Source: Vigna angularis (taxonomy: Eukaryota; Streptophyta; Magnoliopsida; Fabales; Fabaceae). Taken from it: a DNA stretch of 64,000 nucleotides. Shown here piece by piece: positions 23,132 through 36,788 of this stretch; within the stretch, counting starts at the first letter, position 1, and every line of letters begins with the position of its first letter. The notes beneath the pieces are model-generated. The model did no database searches, was not told the DNA's origin, and saw nothing but the letters and a program-made list of their open reading frames with translations. The stretch is from the NCBI RefSeq assembly GCF_016808095.1, contig NC_068971.1:35201631-35265630 (forward strand). Reading direction: 5' to 3'. The translations under genes and the position numbers were made by a program.

Positions 23132-23657
23132 TATATATATGAACCATACATTCATAAATGTAATGTTATTGCATTAATTTGTGATAGTTAACAATAAATA
23201 CAGTCAGTGGAACCGATATATAGAGTCAATGAAACCGATATTTAAACTGTCAAGTTAACATTTTCAACTTAATTAATCATATGATTAGAAATAGTCTAAT
23301 TAATTTTTGTGTGTTATTCTTAATTCTCATTTAAGTTTACAATTAATAAAATGATAATAGGTCAAACTTGCAAGTAGTGTTTACCCACTGCTTACTCCAT
23401 CTAAAAGATATTAGCTCATTACTAGTCTCACTAGTTGGTTATCTATGAAAAACTATTCGTAGATTTTTCTTATGCATACACTGTAAATATTTTTTATTAT
23501 GACATTTGTAATTTCTACAACATCGACAAAATTTTTGTCCATATAATGTATACTTTTGATTCACTTGAAGTAACCATGTTGTTCCATTGGCTCTTTCAAT
23601 TGCTAGCTTAATTTCTTGGAACACGCTATCAGTCACAAGTGATTGTTGTTATGTATG
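20850..23657. other. AT-rich region downstream of WOX11
   Basis: The first 200 bp should hold the WOX11 3-prime UTR. A TATC/TA microsatellite is at 23102-23141. A - strand ORF at 23439-23636 has no known family. ORF 21595-21813 is unsupported. Nothing else is recognised. Confidence 0.5.
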
Positions 23658-23890
23658 CACTAGTGTAGTGTAGTAAAGAGAAATGATAGCGATTATTTTT
23701 TCTTTATACACAGCGGTTCTACAACCGAGACATATACAAACGAGACAAAAAAGGATAGGTTTTTTTGCCTCGATTATAACCTGAGACAAAAGGGGGTAGG
23801 ATTATGCCTCGGTTCTTAGGTAATCGAGGCAGTAGCGTGTTTTTTCTTTAGATTTTAAGTCTCGGTTCATACTGAACTGAAGTGGTAAGT

Positions 23891-24895
23891 CACTACAAGA
23901 ATAATTGATAGTACCGACTGTCGTAGTTCATCGGTAATGTATCAAATTCGTCGGTAATTATCGTTTATCGACAGCTTACCGACGGTCAAAATATCGTCGG
24001 TAAAAACGTTGTCGGTAACCTTAAATGATGGATATTTCAGCCGTTGGTAATTACCAAGGCTTTTGTCCTTCGATAAAGCCGTCGGTAATTACCGAAGGCT
24101 TATGGCCTTCGGTAAATCCGTCGGTAATTACCGCGATCTGGTTCATCTTCTTCTTCCTTCCTCCCTCTGGGTCATTTTTTTTTTTGTTTTCATGAACTCC
24201 GCCACCAAAAAAGCATCACGCCAGTAACAAACTAATTTCCAAAGAATCAAACAACCAATTTATTTTCAATAGTTAAAATCATAGGGAATCATGGAGAGTT
24301 TCTCTGCAATTCTCAGATTTGTAAGAGAAATGTTCCTAATCGCAAAACTGTGGTGGAGAGCGGTGATGGAGAGTAGCGGTGGTGGAGGGCAGCGGCGGTG
24401 GAGGGCAGCGGCGGTGGAGGGCAGCGACGGTGGAGAGCAGCGGCGGTGGAGAGCCGCGATAGGAAGAAGTATTACACTGAGGTGGAGAGAAATGAGAGGA
24501 GAAATGAGTGTTTGCCACATATGTTGGCACTGCATGCGAAGCTGGTGCCGAAAAATTTCCGCTTTTTTATCGACGGTCAGAAGCCTTCGGTAAATCTGTC
24601 GGTAATGTCGTCAAGCGAAATAATGGGCGGGAAAATTCCCGCTCTTTTTTACTGACGACCAAAAGCCTTCGGTAAATCCGTCGGTAATGTGCATGTCACT
24701 TACCGACGGCCAAAAGCTTTCGGTAAATCCGTCGGTAATGTGCATGTCACTTACCGACGGCCTTACCGAAGACTTTTGATCTTCGATAAAAAAGATTAAA
24801 AACATCGTCGATAATTGCGTCGAAAATTAAAATATATCGACGGATATTGATCCGTCGGTAAAAATCCGTCGGTAATATTAATATTTTTTGTAGTG
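23891..24895. mobile_element. 1,005-bp non-autonomous CACTA element, ACCGACGG type
   Basis: Left end CACTACAAGAATAAT and right end reverse complement CACTACAAAAAATAT match as CACTA-type terminal inverted repeats. The 3-bp word AGT flanks both sides (23888-23890 and 24896-24898). The interior is packed with ACCGACGG/CCGTCGGTAA subterminal motifs in both orientations (23920-24135 and 24570-24870). A GGTGGAGGGCAGCGGC-like 18-bp minisatellite lies at about 24355-24460, and a 61-bp direct duplication at about 24664-24760. No transposase is encoded. It sits inside the subterminal region of the larger CACTA transposon. Confidence 0.92.
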
Positions 24896-26469
24896 AGTAG
24901 GACAATATTGGTCGAACCTACTTGCGCCAGCAGTCACGCCAACAGTCGTTACACGCATGTCCACCTCCATCTGCGCCCTCCTTCACATCACTCTTGCAAC
25001 CATAGAAAAAAAAAGGAATCATATCACTTGCGCAACCATAGAAAAAAAAGGAATCAGATACAAACCATAACCCTCAGTTCAAGAGACGAACCCCAAATTA
25101 CAAAATTGAATCATAAGATTTTCCAATTTCAGAAACAGAGAAGCAAGATTTCCCAACCCGAGATCAAAACAGAGACCCAAGATTTCCCAATTTCAGAAAC
25201 CCAATTTGATATAACCCCAAGGTTGAAATTTTTGAATGGCAATGATGCTTTCCCTTTCCGCTCCGCAATCGGACCACCATAAAACAACCCAGAACGGCGC
25301 CGCTACGATTCACGATTTCTTTGCTAGTTCGTCCTCCTCAATTGACGCAACCAGAAAGCAAATCACGCCTCCTTGATTCAATCTTCTCCACCCCAACCTA
25401 CACACAGAATCACAAAAACAATGTTCGCTCCATCATTCAACTTTTTCACCAGGAACCTGAAAACAAAGAAACCAAACTCAGAAATCGTAAATCCTTTTCA
25501 TGGTGCCTACCTTCATTGATGCAGACGAGTTCTTTTCTTCCTCGCAAGCACAACCATGAGCTTCAATCGTGAACTCCTTAAGTTGCCATCCATGGCCGAG
25601 AGTTGCGCCTCCATCCTCTCCACAACGGCGCATGAATAAGAAGGCAGAATGTTTTCCCCCTTTCCCCCATCTGCAAAACCCTAATTTTGGAACCAGGAGG
25701 AATTTGTGGAAACGAAAAAGAGTTCCTGCAAAGCCCCAAATCAAAACATTCAATCACGAGCTTTGTTGCCGCGAAACCGCCTGAGAACGGAGACCACCAC
25801 GCCGCGAAACTGCCTGAGAACAGAGACCACCACATCGCGAACGCAAGCCCGCCCTTGATCACCATCAAACAGGGCTTCTAGCATCGCAAAGACGACAAAG
25901 ATGGAACCCTTGTGGAGGCAACGCCACTACAACCCTCAGTTTGTCGCGTCGTCGTTCTTTCGCTGCCCTCGTTGTGCCCTTGTCTCGCCCTCGCCACACC
26001 CTAGCCCAATCATTACCGTTCTTTCGCCACGAGTTGAAGTGACTTCTCTTGAATTGGAGCAGTCCTATTGAATCTCTACATAAAACACAATGTTTCAATT
26101 AGTGTATATGAAATCTAAACTATAGAGAAAATAAAATTTAAACCTAAATATTACCGTTTGTCATCCACTGGTGTAATGTGCACGAATAATGGTCATCATC
26201 CAAAGCATGACGTAGTAACCACATTCATATGACCCCGTTTGTCTATTACACTACAATATATCATCATAAGTATAAAATGTTAAGTAACATCATTTCAATG
26301 GAACCAAAAGTAACAAAGTATGGACTAAAATACCAAACTGGCAACCCATGCAAGCTTTTTAGCTGTAGCAGTAGATCTCCCAAATAACATCATATGTGTT
26401 GCAAGGGAACTATTAAAAAAAAATTTCTTTAGCATACATTTATATAACAAAGAAAGTTGAAACATTGAG
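24896..26469. other. Non-coding subterminal part of the large CACTA element
   Basis: GC-richer stretch with no domain-bearing ORF; several overlapping ORFs on both strands are uninformative. Near 25765-25845 a 30-bp phrase (CCGCGAAACYGCCTGAGAAC) is repeated in tandem. The last part may include degraded 3-prime sequence of the second CACTA ORF. Confidence 0.5.
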
Positions 26470-28890
26470 GTTCTTACCAATCTACTACATATCTAAGAGG
26501 GCTGGGAGGAGACTTGTGCAATGAACAAAACCAGACAGCAGTGTTCTCCGGTATGGAGAACATAAGTAGCTGTCAATAACACCTGAAATTGGTAATAACT
26601 TAATTGTCATATACCAAAGTTAATAAATGAAACTTTAAAGTTAACAAACTTCACTTACCCATGTATATAAGGGAGAAAATATGTTTCCTTCCCCATTCCA
26701 AAGCAGGTGGTGATGTATGTTTGGATATCATCAAATTTATTTCTTTCATGAGTCATAGAGGGGTCAATGAACCCATATACATCGTTGAACCCCTTCTTGT
26801 TACTAACATCAAACATATACTTAAAATGAAGAAATAATCTGATATAAGTAACTTGATAAAAAATAATTATATAAAAAATTTCTCATAAACTTACATCATC
26901 CACAGCTGAATGAGTGTAATATTAATTTCTTCTCTCCCCAACGCAAGCTCCCTAACATCTTGATGATGCAACTACAATAGGATCTGAGCTTCTCTTCCAA
27001 ATGTAGTAGAATCCTAGTGTACATTCATCGGCGCATCTGAAATGATTTTAGCAAGCTCGTCTAACGCACCAAGAGGGTCGTCCTCAGATAAATGAGTCTT
27101 CTTCGGTGTAGGACTTCCCTCTTGACCTATCTGTTGTTACATGAAAAAAATGGTTATGTTATAACATCAATTAGAAGTAAATATTAAAATTGAGAAGTAT
27201 ATAGTACGAGTGTTTATCGGGGATCAGATACATCACCAACCAAATGTCTAGGCCAGGCGACAAAGGACTTAAATGCCTCTTCCACAGTGAAGAACTCATC
27301 TGTAGGCACAAGAAGAACGACATCTGGTATGACAATTTCATCCACCGTGACCTTGACCACATCTTCTGCAAGCTGTACACCATGCACTATAGTGGTGTCT
27401 CATAAATTGTACCACGAGCCACTAGCATGGTCCCGGTATCAGAAAGAATATATAACTGACATGGACGAGTGTCATCCATGTCGTCCCCTGGGCACCGACA
27501 GCTGAGCAACTTCCTTTACCGCTTCTACCTGTCAAATTAAATGTTAGGTTTTACAGAAAAGGAAATTAATAAACAAAAATCATTAAGTTTACCTGTAGGG
27601 GGCACAACATGTTCCGCTACATGAGATGGCGGAGGACAATTGCCATAATCCTCATAACGCTGCTAGAACTGGCGCACAACCATTTTAGCAACTTCATCAT
27701 ACAACTCTGCCCGAATCTTCTTTGTGATCTCCTGCGTCATCTCTTTTCTTATGTCCTTCTTCATCTTTTCGTATGAATATGGACGCGAGGAAGACCCAAA
27801 GAACTGTCGTATGCCTATGTTAGTCCCAACACCACACACCCGTCCTGGGTGCTAAGGTCGTCCAATAGTTGTGGCAAGAATATCCTAACGACCTTCTTGT
27901 GTGAATTGACCTTGGGAGCTCTGCTCAACCAAGGAGTCCTGTCACATAACAAAACTTCAAAATCATTTGAAAGATCTATGTAATATATATAACAAAAATG
28001 TTGTAAAAATATGAGAAATGACATCTTACAATTCTTTTAGATATCTCTCTGGCAGAGTCGGAAGTGTAGGAGCCCGATGGTCTTATACGGGCTAACTTCC
28101 ACTTCTCGTGCCGAGATGGTGGTAAAGGAGGAGGAGGGTCACCACCCTCAGAAAGTGGAAGTCTACTATCTAACTTCTGCTTCATTATTTTTTCCTCAAG
28201 CTTCCTATATCCACCACGAGACAGTAGGTGTGGATTTTTATTTTGAGCACTTATTCTCTGTGCTTTTGACCTTTTTTTCCTGTGACAAAAAGGAAACAAT
28301 TGTCATAAAAAAGAATTATGAATGATGAATTGAATGATTTTACATACACTTACCTGCCACGTCTCGGATGAACGAAGCTCTACAAACTGACGCCATGTTT
28401 CTTCGTCAATTGCTGAATATTTGGAACATGGAGTTTCATTATTTTCTAGTCCAAATATATATTTGGGCGACAATTTTGTCTTAAATCCTCGAAATCTTTC
28501 TGCAATTGCAGATAAACACCTATTCCTTAAGCTCTCTACATTTGGCATATCAAATGTCATCTACAACAAAGAAAGTAATAACCTTATATCAATGCAAATT
28601 TATCAATATAATGAATCTAGAATTTGGAGCAATATTGTTTAACTTACCAATAGATCTTACCAAATGAGATTTCGATCAGCCTCAGATACATGGTCAAAGG
28701 ATGTAGTAAGTATAAATATATGATCACGTGCTAGTACTCCAAGGTAAGACCTAAATACATCTGCATTTGGGCCAGATGCAACTCCAGTGACCACGTCAAT
28801 AATGATAGGTGTCCTCTCACCTGCATTTCTTCTAAGTATAAGCTGTCGTAAATATTCCCTCATTGTGATCTTCCCGAATTGCTTGTATAT
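26470..28890 (-). pseudogene. CACTA second ORF: Transposase_24-like with C48-peptidase-like tail
   Basis: Read on the - strand. Around 28850-28660 is a block with IIIDVVTGVASGPNADVF and a shared exon junction (acceptor just before 28560). A second block (28560-28350) has MPNVESLRNRC and ETWRQFVELR. A third (28299-28030) carries the KKRSKAQR ... PHLLSRGG pattern typical of the plant Ptta/En/Spm family (PF03004). Further on, 27790-27590 has an amphipathic KMKKDIRKEMTQEITKK stretch, 27480-27220 a VTVDEIVIPDVVLLVP then FVAWPRHLVGD block, and 26830-26490 GMGKETYFLPYIHG followed by HWQLLVL, like the ULP1-type (C48) protease region of CACTA ORF2. At least one stop (27661) and a frameshift near 27400 break it. 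Confidence 0.7.
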
Positions 28891-31800
28891 CATCAATTAG
28901 AGGGTCGGCATCCAAATTTATTGTCGTTTTAAATGGATGATTGTCAGCAAGATGAAGATTACTTAGATTCTCTTCTTTATCTTCAATTTGTCTTTTTCCT
29001 TGAAGAGCAACATACCAATGGTCAGACGCAGGATCTTTGAAATAAAAAACCTAACTTGCTTGATATGCCATGATAAACGGTTCATCTCCATAACCAACCT
29101 TTCGAAAATCAACAAGTGTCATACCAGATTCATCTATTTTGACACCACTCTTATTGTCAACCCACTTACATTTGAAGAGTGCAACGAAAAACTTAGTGTA
29201 ATCATCCTCCCATATCTCTTCAATTCTACCATAATATCTCATGGATCCAATTACAGGATTTTGATCTTTGGATGTGGAAAATTGTAGCGACTCATCTTCT
29301 AGACTGACGCCACTATTTTGTACTGTGCTTTTATCATCCAAAGTCTTTGTATAGAATTTGCAATTATTAATTTCGTAGCATGTACAACATACAACATCAA
29401 ACTTCAAACCATTTGCTAGCCACAACAAAGTCTTAGAGCACCGTGATTATTTCAAAACTTCAGATTTGAACTAGGACAAGAATGTTTTGTTATGCTCCAT
29501 CAACTGACATTTCTCTGATTGTCTTGGATACTTGTCCTTTACAACGGCTTTATGTGCTTCCAAAAATGGGATCACTTCATTTGTATTGTTTAATATGTAC
29601 AAATGTGTTTGCACCAATTCTTCACGACTTTTTGTCACCACATTCACACCTCGGATGCTTTTACTTGTAGAATATCTATTCAACCATGATGTCCGAGGGA
29701 CTCATATCGGATTTGCTTTATTCATATAATCAGAGCAAAACTCAATACTTTCTTCAGCAATATATCTTTCAATCATTGAACCTTCTGGACGATATTGATT
29801 TTTGACGTACCCTTTCAAAATCTTCATATATCGCTCAATAGGGTACATCCATCTTAAGTATACTCGTCCACACAACTTTATTTTTCTAACCAAATGAACA
29901 AGTAAATGCATCATGATGTCAAAAAAGGATGGAGGGAAAAACATCTCTAGTTGACACAAGATGATAACAATCTCGCCTTGAAGTTCATCTAACTTTGTAG
30001 GATCGATGGCTTTACAACAAATTGACGAGAAAAATGAACACAACCTGTTTATGGTTTGCCTAACTTTTTTGGGCAAAATTCCACGAATTGCCACCGATAA
30101 CAATTGTTGCATTAAGACGTGGCAATCATGAGACTTCAGCCCAACAAGCTTTAAGTCATGCATTGACACTAAGCTCTTGATATTTGAAGAGTATCCTTGT
30201 GGTACCTTGATACTCTTTAAACAAAGACAAAAACTTATCTTCTCGTCTGGACATTGTGTAACATGCAGGGGGCAAATAAGTACGTTTACCAATCTCTCTT
30301 GGTGCCAACTCTTCTCGGATCTTCATGTCAACCAAATCTAAACGTGCATTCACTCGATCTTTTGTTTTTCTCTGGATGTTTAGTAGTGTACCAATCAAGC
30401 TATCACAAACATTTTTCTCTACATGCATGACATTTATGCAATGTCTAACATCTAACTTTGACCAATATGGAAGATCAAAGAATATTGATTTCTTCTTCCA
30501 AGGGGTCGTTACAAAAGACTTCTTCGACGTTTTCCCAAATACATGATGTACTCTATTAACTTTTTCAAGAATTTCAAGTCCAGTAAGTGGAATGAGTGCA
30601 TTGTCTTTCTCTTGTTCTCCATTGAATGCTTTCTTTAACCTTCGATATGGATGATTAGATTGTAAAAATCGCCGATGACGTGTTTTAATTGATGAGCTGC
30701 AGTGTTTTCTTCACATATAGGACATGCTTTATGACCATTCACACTGTACCCTGACAAATTACCTTAAGCTGGGAAGTCATTAAATATTTCAATCCCATCA
30801 ACCCACAACAACTTCAAGTCTTCAACTAGTGGCCTGAGATAAACATCGATGTCATTTCCAGGCTGCTTTGGACCAGATATCAACATTGACAACATCATCT
30901 ACTTTCTTTTCATGCACAATCCAGGAGATAAGTTATAAATTATCAGTATAACGGGCCAACAACTATGATTGATACTTAAATTAACAAATGGGTTCATTCC
31001 ATTAGTAGCTTAGCCAAACCTAAGATTTCTACATTCTTCACCAAATTGGGGGAATTCTTGATCAATATTTTTCCATTGCTTTGAATCAGCTGGATGACGA
31101 AGCAGCCCATTAGTTGTTCTCTCATCTGCATGCCATCTTAGGTTTTTAGCGTCTTTGGGATTCGCGAACAAATGCTTAAGTCTGGCCACGAGTGGAAGGT
31201 ACCAAACTACTTTCAAAGCAGAACCATTCTTTTTTGTGTGACCACTATCTTCACCGTTGTTTTTTGACTTGTATCGTGATAACCCACATTTTGGACACTT
31301 TATCAAAACTTCATTCTCATTCCTATATAATATGCAATCATTCGGACATGCATGTATCCGTTTATACTCCATACCCATCAAACAAAGAATTTAGTTTGCA
31401 TCATAATTACGAGTAGGTAATGTATTTCCATCTGGCAGAATTTCATTCAACAACGACAACAATTCTGTAAAACTCTTATCAGTCCATCCATTGCTCGCCT
31501 TTAAATTCATGAGCCTTAACACCGCTGAAAACCGTGTGAACTTAGTTGAACCGGCATACAAAGGAGTCTCTGCATCAATGGACATCGTTTCATACACATG
31601 CGCTTGGGCAAAAGCTTATGCACCAACATCGCGGATCATGTCCTCTAAGTTTTCTTCTTCCGGTCGATCTTCCATATCCATTGTGGAATCATACACATTT
31701 TCAGTTGGAGAGATAGTTGAAAAGTCTGTTAATTCACCGTGCCATATCCATGTTGTATAACTTCGTAAGAAACCATCACAGATAAGATGTTCCCTAATAT

Positions 31801-31975
31801 CAGTTGCGTTCAACTTCCTCCCATTCAAACAGTTCACACAGGGACATCTAAACTTGACTTCATCATCACCACTTGTAATCGCATTACGTTGCGCAAACTC
31901 TATAAATTCTTCTACCCCTCTCTCGTACTCAGTGTTGATGCGTGGTAAATTAATCCACCCTCGATCCGTACGCAT
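28870..31975 (-). pseudogene. CACTA TNP2-family transposase (TNPD-like), disabled
   Basis: Order on the - strand: a Transpos_assoc domain at 31975-31720 (CPCVNCLNG, then HLICDGFLRSYTTWIWHGE), the TNP2 core from about 31380 (HACPNDCILYRNE, CPKCGLSRYK, then DSKQWKNIDQEFPQFG), MHVEKNVCDSLIGTLLN at 30428, a DUF4218 region at 30100-29740 (FPPSFFDIMMHLLVHLV, YLRWMYPIERYMK) and a DUF4216 region at 29430-28870 with GDEPFIMAYQAS. The first 320 codons stay in one frame but carry stops at 31616, 31391 and 31010, with more around 30930 and 30760, and frame changes later. This would be the transposase that cuts CACTA ends; it cannot be made from this copy. Confidence 0.88.
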
Positions 31976-33070
31976 GTTTACTGAAATTGTTTACACAATT
32001 TCAATAATATTGAATGATCACTTTGATCGTGTTTGTATTCAAGGTGTGACCCTATCCCATTCAAGAAGATTCACTTTTTTAGTTTATTAAACATATCAAT
32101 TTTAAACAACATATCTAAAATTTCACGAAATTTTGCCAGCATTTCGCATTGGTCTTCAGATTACACGAAATGAAAGTGATTATAAATCACAATCAAATAT
32201 GCACCCGAAGATCAATACAAAACACAACTACAAAATTTCATCAATTTTAAGACATGTATATTAAAATTGATAAGTATAATAAACTATGAAAAAGTCATTA
32301 CTCTTCTTAAACTGTCCAACTGGACAATTCAAGATTCAATACTTCTAAATTATTATTACCATCTCCTCTCTATTCATTTTTAAAAGGTACATTTCTTCAA
32401 AAATATTTGGAGATAGTAAATAATTTTTGTATTGAATCTAAAACGGGAAACTAAGACTAATTCAAAACAACAATATATATTTAAGCAAAGAAATAATTAT
32501 ATATGCAACCTACAATATATACAAGCAAACAATATATTCAACCAAACAATATATACAAACAAACAATTAATTACATGGTCATATTAAAAGGAAAAATTTA
32601 AAAATAAAAACCTGGGAGCGCGAAAGTCGATCAACAATGAAGAATGTCCCTCACCTCAACAATATAATATCTAAACAAAAACAAACAACACATTAATTAG
32701 TCTCATGACTCCTAACCTCCTTAAAGTTTATTTTAGCACCATATCAACCAATGTTACAAACAATTCAAAATATTATTTTCTAATTTGCATATATTTAATT
32801 AAAAAATATAAACCAATTTACATTATGAACCAATTTAAGACAAAGAATTCAAACCCAAATACTTTACTGTGTAACAAACCCAAATACTTTACTGTATATT
32901 TATTCATAACCTTTTTTACTATATATTTATTAATTTCTCTTCTCACATTCATTCTTGCACACCTCGTTCCTGCACTTTCTATTGATATGAACCATTTTCA
33001 TTGAGCCAATATATCAATCATTTTCATTCAACAGGATGTCAACAGGATGTATAAACCATTTTCATTCAAC
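31976..33070. other. Presumed 5-prime/promoter side of the CACTA transposase gene
   Basis: AT-rich stretch upstream of the TNP2 start on the - strand and left of the inserted Copia element. No domain is seen. Near 32985-33060 the phrase ACCATTTTCATTCAAC-like is repeated three times. Confidence 0.4.
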
Positions 33071-33611
33071 CAATAATCGATTATTGTAAGTGATAATCGA
33101 TTATATGCGAGACTTGGAACAGTTAGGATTTTTAACTCTTCAACCGTTCGGCTCGAGTTCTTCATCTTTTGTCGTTCGGTTTGATTTTGCACAGACTCCT
33201 GCCGTTCGGTTTAAACCTTATCACCTTCTGTCGTTCGGCTCAATTCATGTTCGCCCAGTGTTAGTGACCGTTCGGTATTCAACTGGGTTTGGCTAATGTT
33301 CAACTTCGTTCGGTCTTGTGAGTGTCCGTTCGGTCTTGAACTGTGTTCGGCTAGTGTTCATCTTGTGTTCGGCCTTGAACTGCTATACACCATCCAGCCT
33401 TCAACTATTACATACCGTTCGGTCTTGACTAATAGTGATCGTTCGGTCTTCAACTGCTGAGTCACCCTTTGGTCTTAACTACTCAGTTTTGGTGTCTTGT
33501 CTTATACAGAAATGCTTTTAAACTTCATACAGCAAGAGTCTTCATATTCTTCACTTTGTAGCATCATCAAAATCATTAACTTCAAGACACCAATGCTCCT
33601 TATTGGTAACA
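33071..33611 (-). repeat. Truncated 3-prime LTR of SIRE-like element
   Basis: Matches 37413-37953 with scattered substitutions (roughly 95% by eye). Homology stops abruptly at AATAATCGATTATTG, near a palindrome that may mark the break. Confidence 0.85.
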
Positions 33612-35115
33612 ATCTCCCCCTTTTTTATGATGATCAAAAATTCCTTGTTTAAAAGCATCTTTGTGTATCTGCATAGAATACAAACTTACAAACAACTTAG
33701 TAGTAACTGCCCTAGAAGTTTGTTCAGTTTGTTCTTCTCCCCCTTTTTTATCATAAGCAAAAAGCAAGTAGAAGTACTCCCCCTCAAAATGTTCTCCCCC
33801 TCAACAAATCAATTTATGCAAGAAATGATAACATGAAGAAGAACTTTATGTACCATATGAACCGTCCGATTGAATTAAAATAAGGAAAACCCAATTACTG
33901 TGTACTTCTTAAACTCGTTCGGTAACTAACGTAATTCTCCCATGTTCATCCTGTTCGGCATTCATTTGTTACCGCTCAACATCTATTGTTGATACCGTTC
34001 GGTTACCTAGATTGTCGTTCGGTCACTATTCCAGACCCCATCTAGCCTATCCTCCTATATCTTAACAAAATCAGTTTTGATTGCACGCCAGGATAATCGA
34101 TTATTCCATGTAATAATCGATTAAATACGCTAGACTTATGAAAAATTAAAACTCTTATGAATTTTTTTTTTTTACTTCTTAGACATAGCTATTTCTCCCA
34201 ATTCTCTTCGAAGGTCATAAAGTAAAGACACCCCCTTAAATATGCAATTCAAATTCAGTTTTCAGCATACTCAATTAACCCATGAAATCAACAATCACTT
34301 TTCAAACAATTAAGATATCAATGATTCAACAACCAATTTATAAACTAAAATTAATGCAACAGTAGCTTAAATGGATATGATCACAGCTGCTACAGGTTTA
34401 ACATGAAAGCATTTCAGCTAGCACAATCAGTTCAAAAACTAACTTTGACAGCACAATTTTCAACTTTCCAAACAACAACTACGATTCATACACTCTCGTA
34501 TCCCAATATGTTCAACCCTATGAATTTAGCTCTGCATATCAAAACAACATATACAAAAATTCAAACAACAATATGGAGTAATCGAATTTAATTCAATAAA
34601 ATTGTTTATCTTGGTTCAATGGATGTCATCTCCCAGCTTAATCAACTACACTTAGGCTTTTCAACCAGGATTTGCGAGCCAATGCTATCAGACACTAGAG
34701 ACAAAATAGGACAACCACAAATTGACAAATAAGAAACAAGCTTTTGTTGCAAGTTTACACAAATGTAGATGCACCTTGCAAACCTCAGAAATAAGCAATT
34801 AAATCAGCAACTTGTCATCAACAAAAGATCTAAAAATGGTGGTTTGGAGAGTGAAAACACACAGGGCTGTTAAAACTCAAGATTCTTTGCCATGAACATG
34901 TTTAAATCAATGAAAAGAACTTGTGATCACAACTAATTGATGCTAAATAGCAATGTTTCTAAGATTCACTTATCCAAATCCAATTATGTGTTAAAAATTA
35001 AACAACTCCACCAACCAATTTTAGATATAATAAGTCAAATAACTTTGAGACACTTAATTGGTCTCACAAACAGTTAAGAAAACTTGAATAAGGCATTAGT
35101 AAATGCAAGCAGACA

Positions 35116-36745
35116 TCATTTCACAACTTTAACCCATGCATATTTTCCATTTGGAATTCCATAGTGTTTTATTCTACATTTGTTTGAAGTATGTCCCTTT
35201 TTCATACAGTAAAAGCAACAAACACCATGTAGTTTGGTTTTTACAATTGTTCCTTTTTCAACCCAAACTCTACGTGTTCTCCTACTTTGTGGTTTCTTAA
35301 GTTGATGCATGCTTTTGTTTCTAACATTGCTCTTTCTAAAACCATTTTGAACATGTAAGACAAACTTGGTTGCTTTAGAAAGTAAATTTTCAAGTATGTT
35401 AATGTTAAACATGTGACTTTTACAAGATAAACATTCAACAGGTTGTTCATTTGCACTAGACTCAGACAATTTAGTTTCTAGATTACTAACTTTATTTCTT
35501 AATACCACTTCTTCATCTAAAGCTTTCTCATATTTAATTTGCAAATCCTTAAAATCATTTTTTAGAATTTTATGAGCAGCGTCTAGTTTTTCAGATTCAT
35601 TTAATAATTCAAGAAATGCCTTTTGTAAATCAAATTCATCACTTGACTCAAAACTAGAATCACTTACTTAACTTCCTGCATCATCAGAGTCAGCCATTAA
35701 ACATACGTTTGCTTCCTCTTCTGACTCAATTGAGCTTGAAGTACTAGAAGCATTTTCTTCCCAAGCAATGTAAGCCTTCTTCTTCATGGGAAATTTCTTT
35801 TCCTCACTTCTTTTGTTTTTAGGACAGTCAGTTTTTACATGTCCTCTTCCTCCACATCCATAACACTTGATGCTTGATGAAGCTTCTTGAGTTTCCTCTC
35901 TTTCTCCATGATGTTTATCCTTTCCTTTTGCTCTCATGAATTTGGAAAATTTCTTTATCATGAGGTTCATGTTTTCCTCATCATCAGAGTCATCATCCTC
36001 GGTTCTTCTTGAACTCTTTCCTTTTGAGATTTCAGACTTAAAAGTTAAGGTCTTCCTTTTACCTTGATCCTCCTCTGCTGTCAATCTATTTAACTCAAGC
36101 TCGTGCTAATGAAGCTTTCCAAACAATATTGGCATTGACATTTGATAGAGATTTTGAGACTCCGAGATGGAAGTCACCTTTGGTTGCCAAGACCTGTCCA
36201 ATGGTTTTAGAATTCTTACATTTAATTCATCAGTATCAAAAGTCTTACCCAACCCTGTCAAATGGTTTACAATGTGTGTGAAATGCTTTTGAACATCAGA
36301 GGTTGCTTCTCTAGGCTGCACTCTAAACATCTCGTACTCCTGGATGAGCGTGTTCTTCCTTGCGTGTTTCACATCATCAGTACCCTCATGTGTGACTCTG
36401 AGGACCTCCCACATCTCTTGTGTTGTCTTACAAACTGAAATTCTATAAAACTCATCAAGTACAACAGTAGATGAAATAATATTGCGAGCCTTAATATCAA
36501 ATTAGGCTCTTCTATTTTCCTCAGGAGTCCAGTTAAAGTATGGTTTTTCTACTTCTACACCATCAACAGTTCTTTTAGGAATATAAGGACCATTTAGTAC
36601 AGCTTCCCAAATGCCTCTATCAAAAGACCCCATAAAAATTTCTATTCTGACTTTCCAGAAGGCATAGATATGACCAGTAAAAAGTGGTGGTCTGTTGATA
36701 TGGAAGCACCCTCGGCATATACTTGATTTTGATGACCGGCCATTT
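35116..36745 (-). pseudogene. SIRE-like Copia gag, disabled
   Basis: Starts MAGHQNQVYAEGASIS (36745), shifts frame near 36650, then reads FDRGIWEAVLNGPYIP and WEVLRVTHEGTDDVKHARKN in one frame from about 36640 to 35116, interrupted by stops at about 36506, 36106 and 35668. UBN2-type capsid region, then a zinc knuckle CYGCGGRGHVKTDC near 35845, then a coiled-coil-like Leu/Glu/Lys segment, then a second knuckle CFYCMKKGHTSNKC near 35210. Two knuckles separated by an acidic, coiled-coil-like stretch fit the SIRE/Maximus type. Protease, integrase and RT are missing. Confidence 0.85.
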
Positions 36746-36788
36746 TTAAAAATTTTGAAAGAATATCAAAGCAAGCTCTGATACCAAT

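Noticed and set aside
23439..23636. 65-aa - strand ORF just left of the large CACTA element
   Set aside because: Cys/Lys-rich, but I cannot place it in a family and it has no supporting context.
24291..24655. Gly/Arg-rich ORFs on the + strand and Pro-rich ORFs on the - strand
   Set aside because: Produced by the 18-bp minisatellite inside the small CACTA element.
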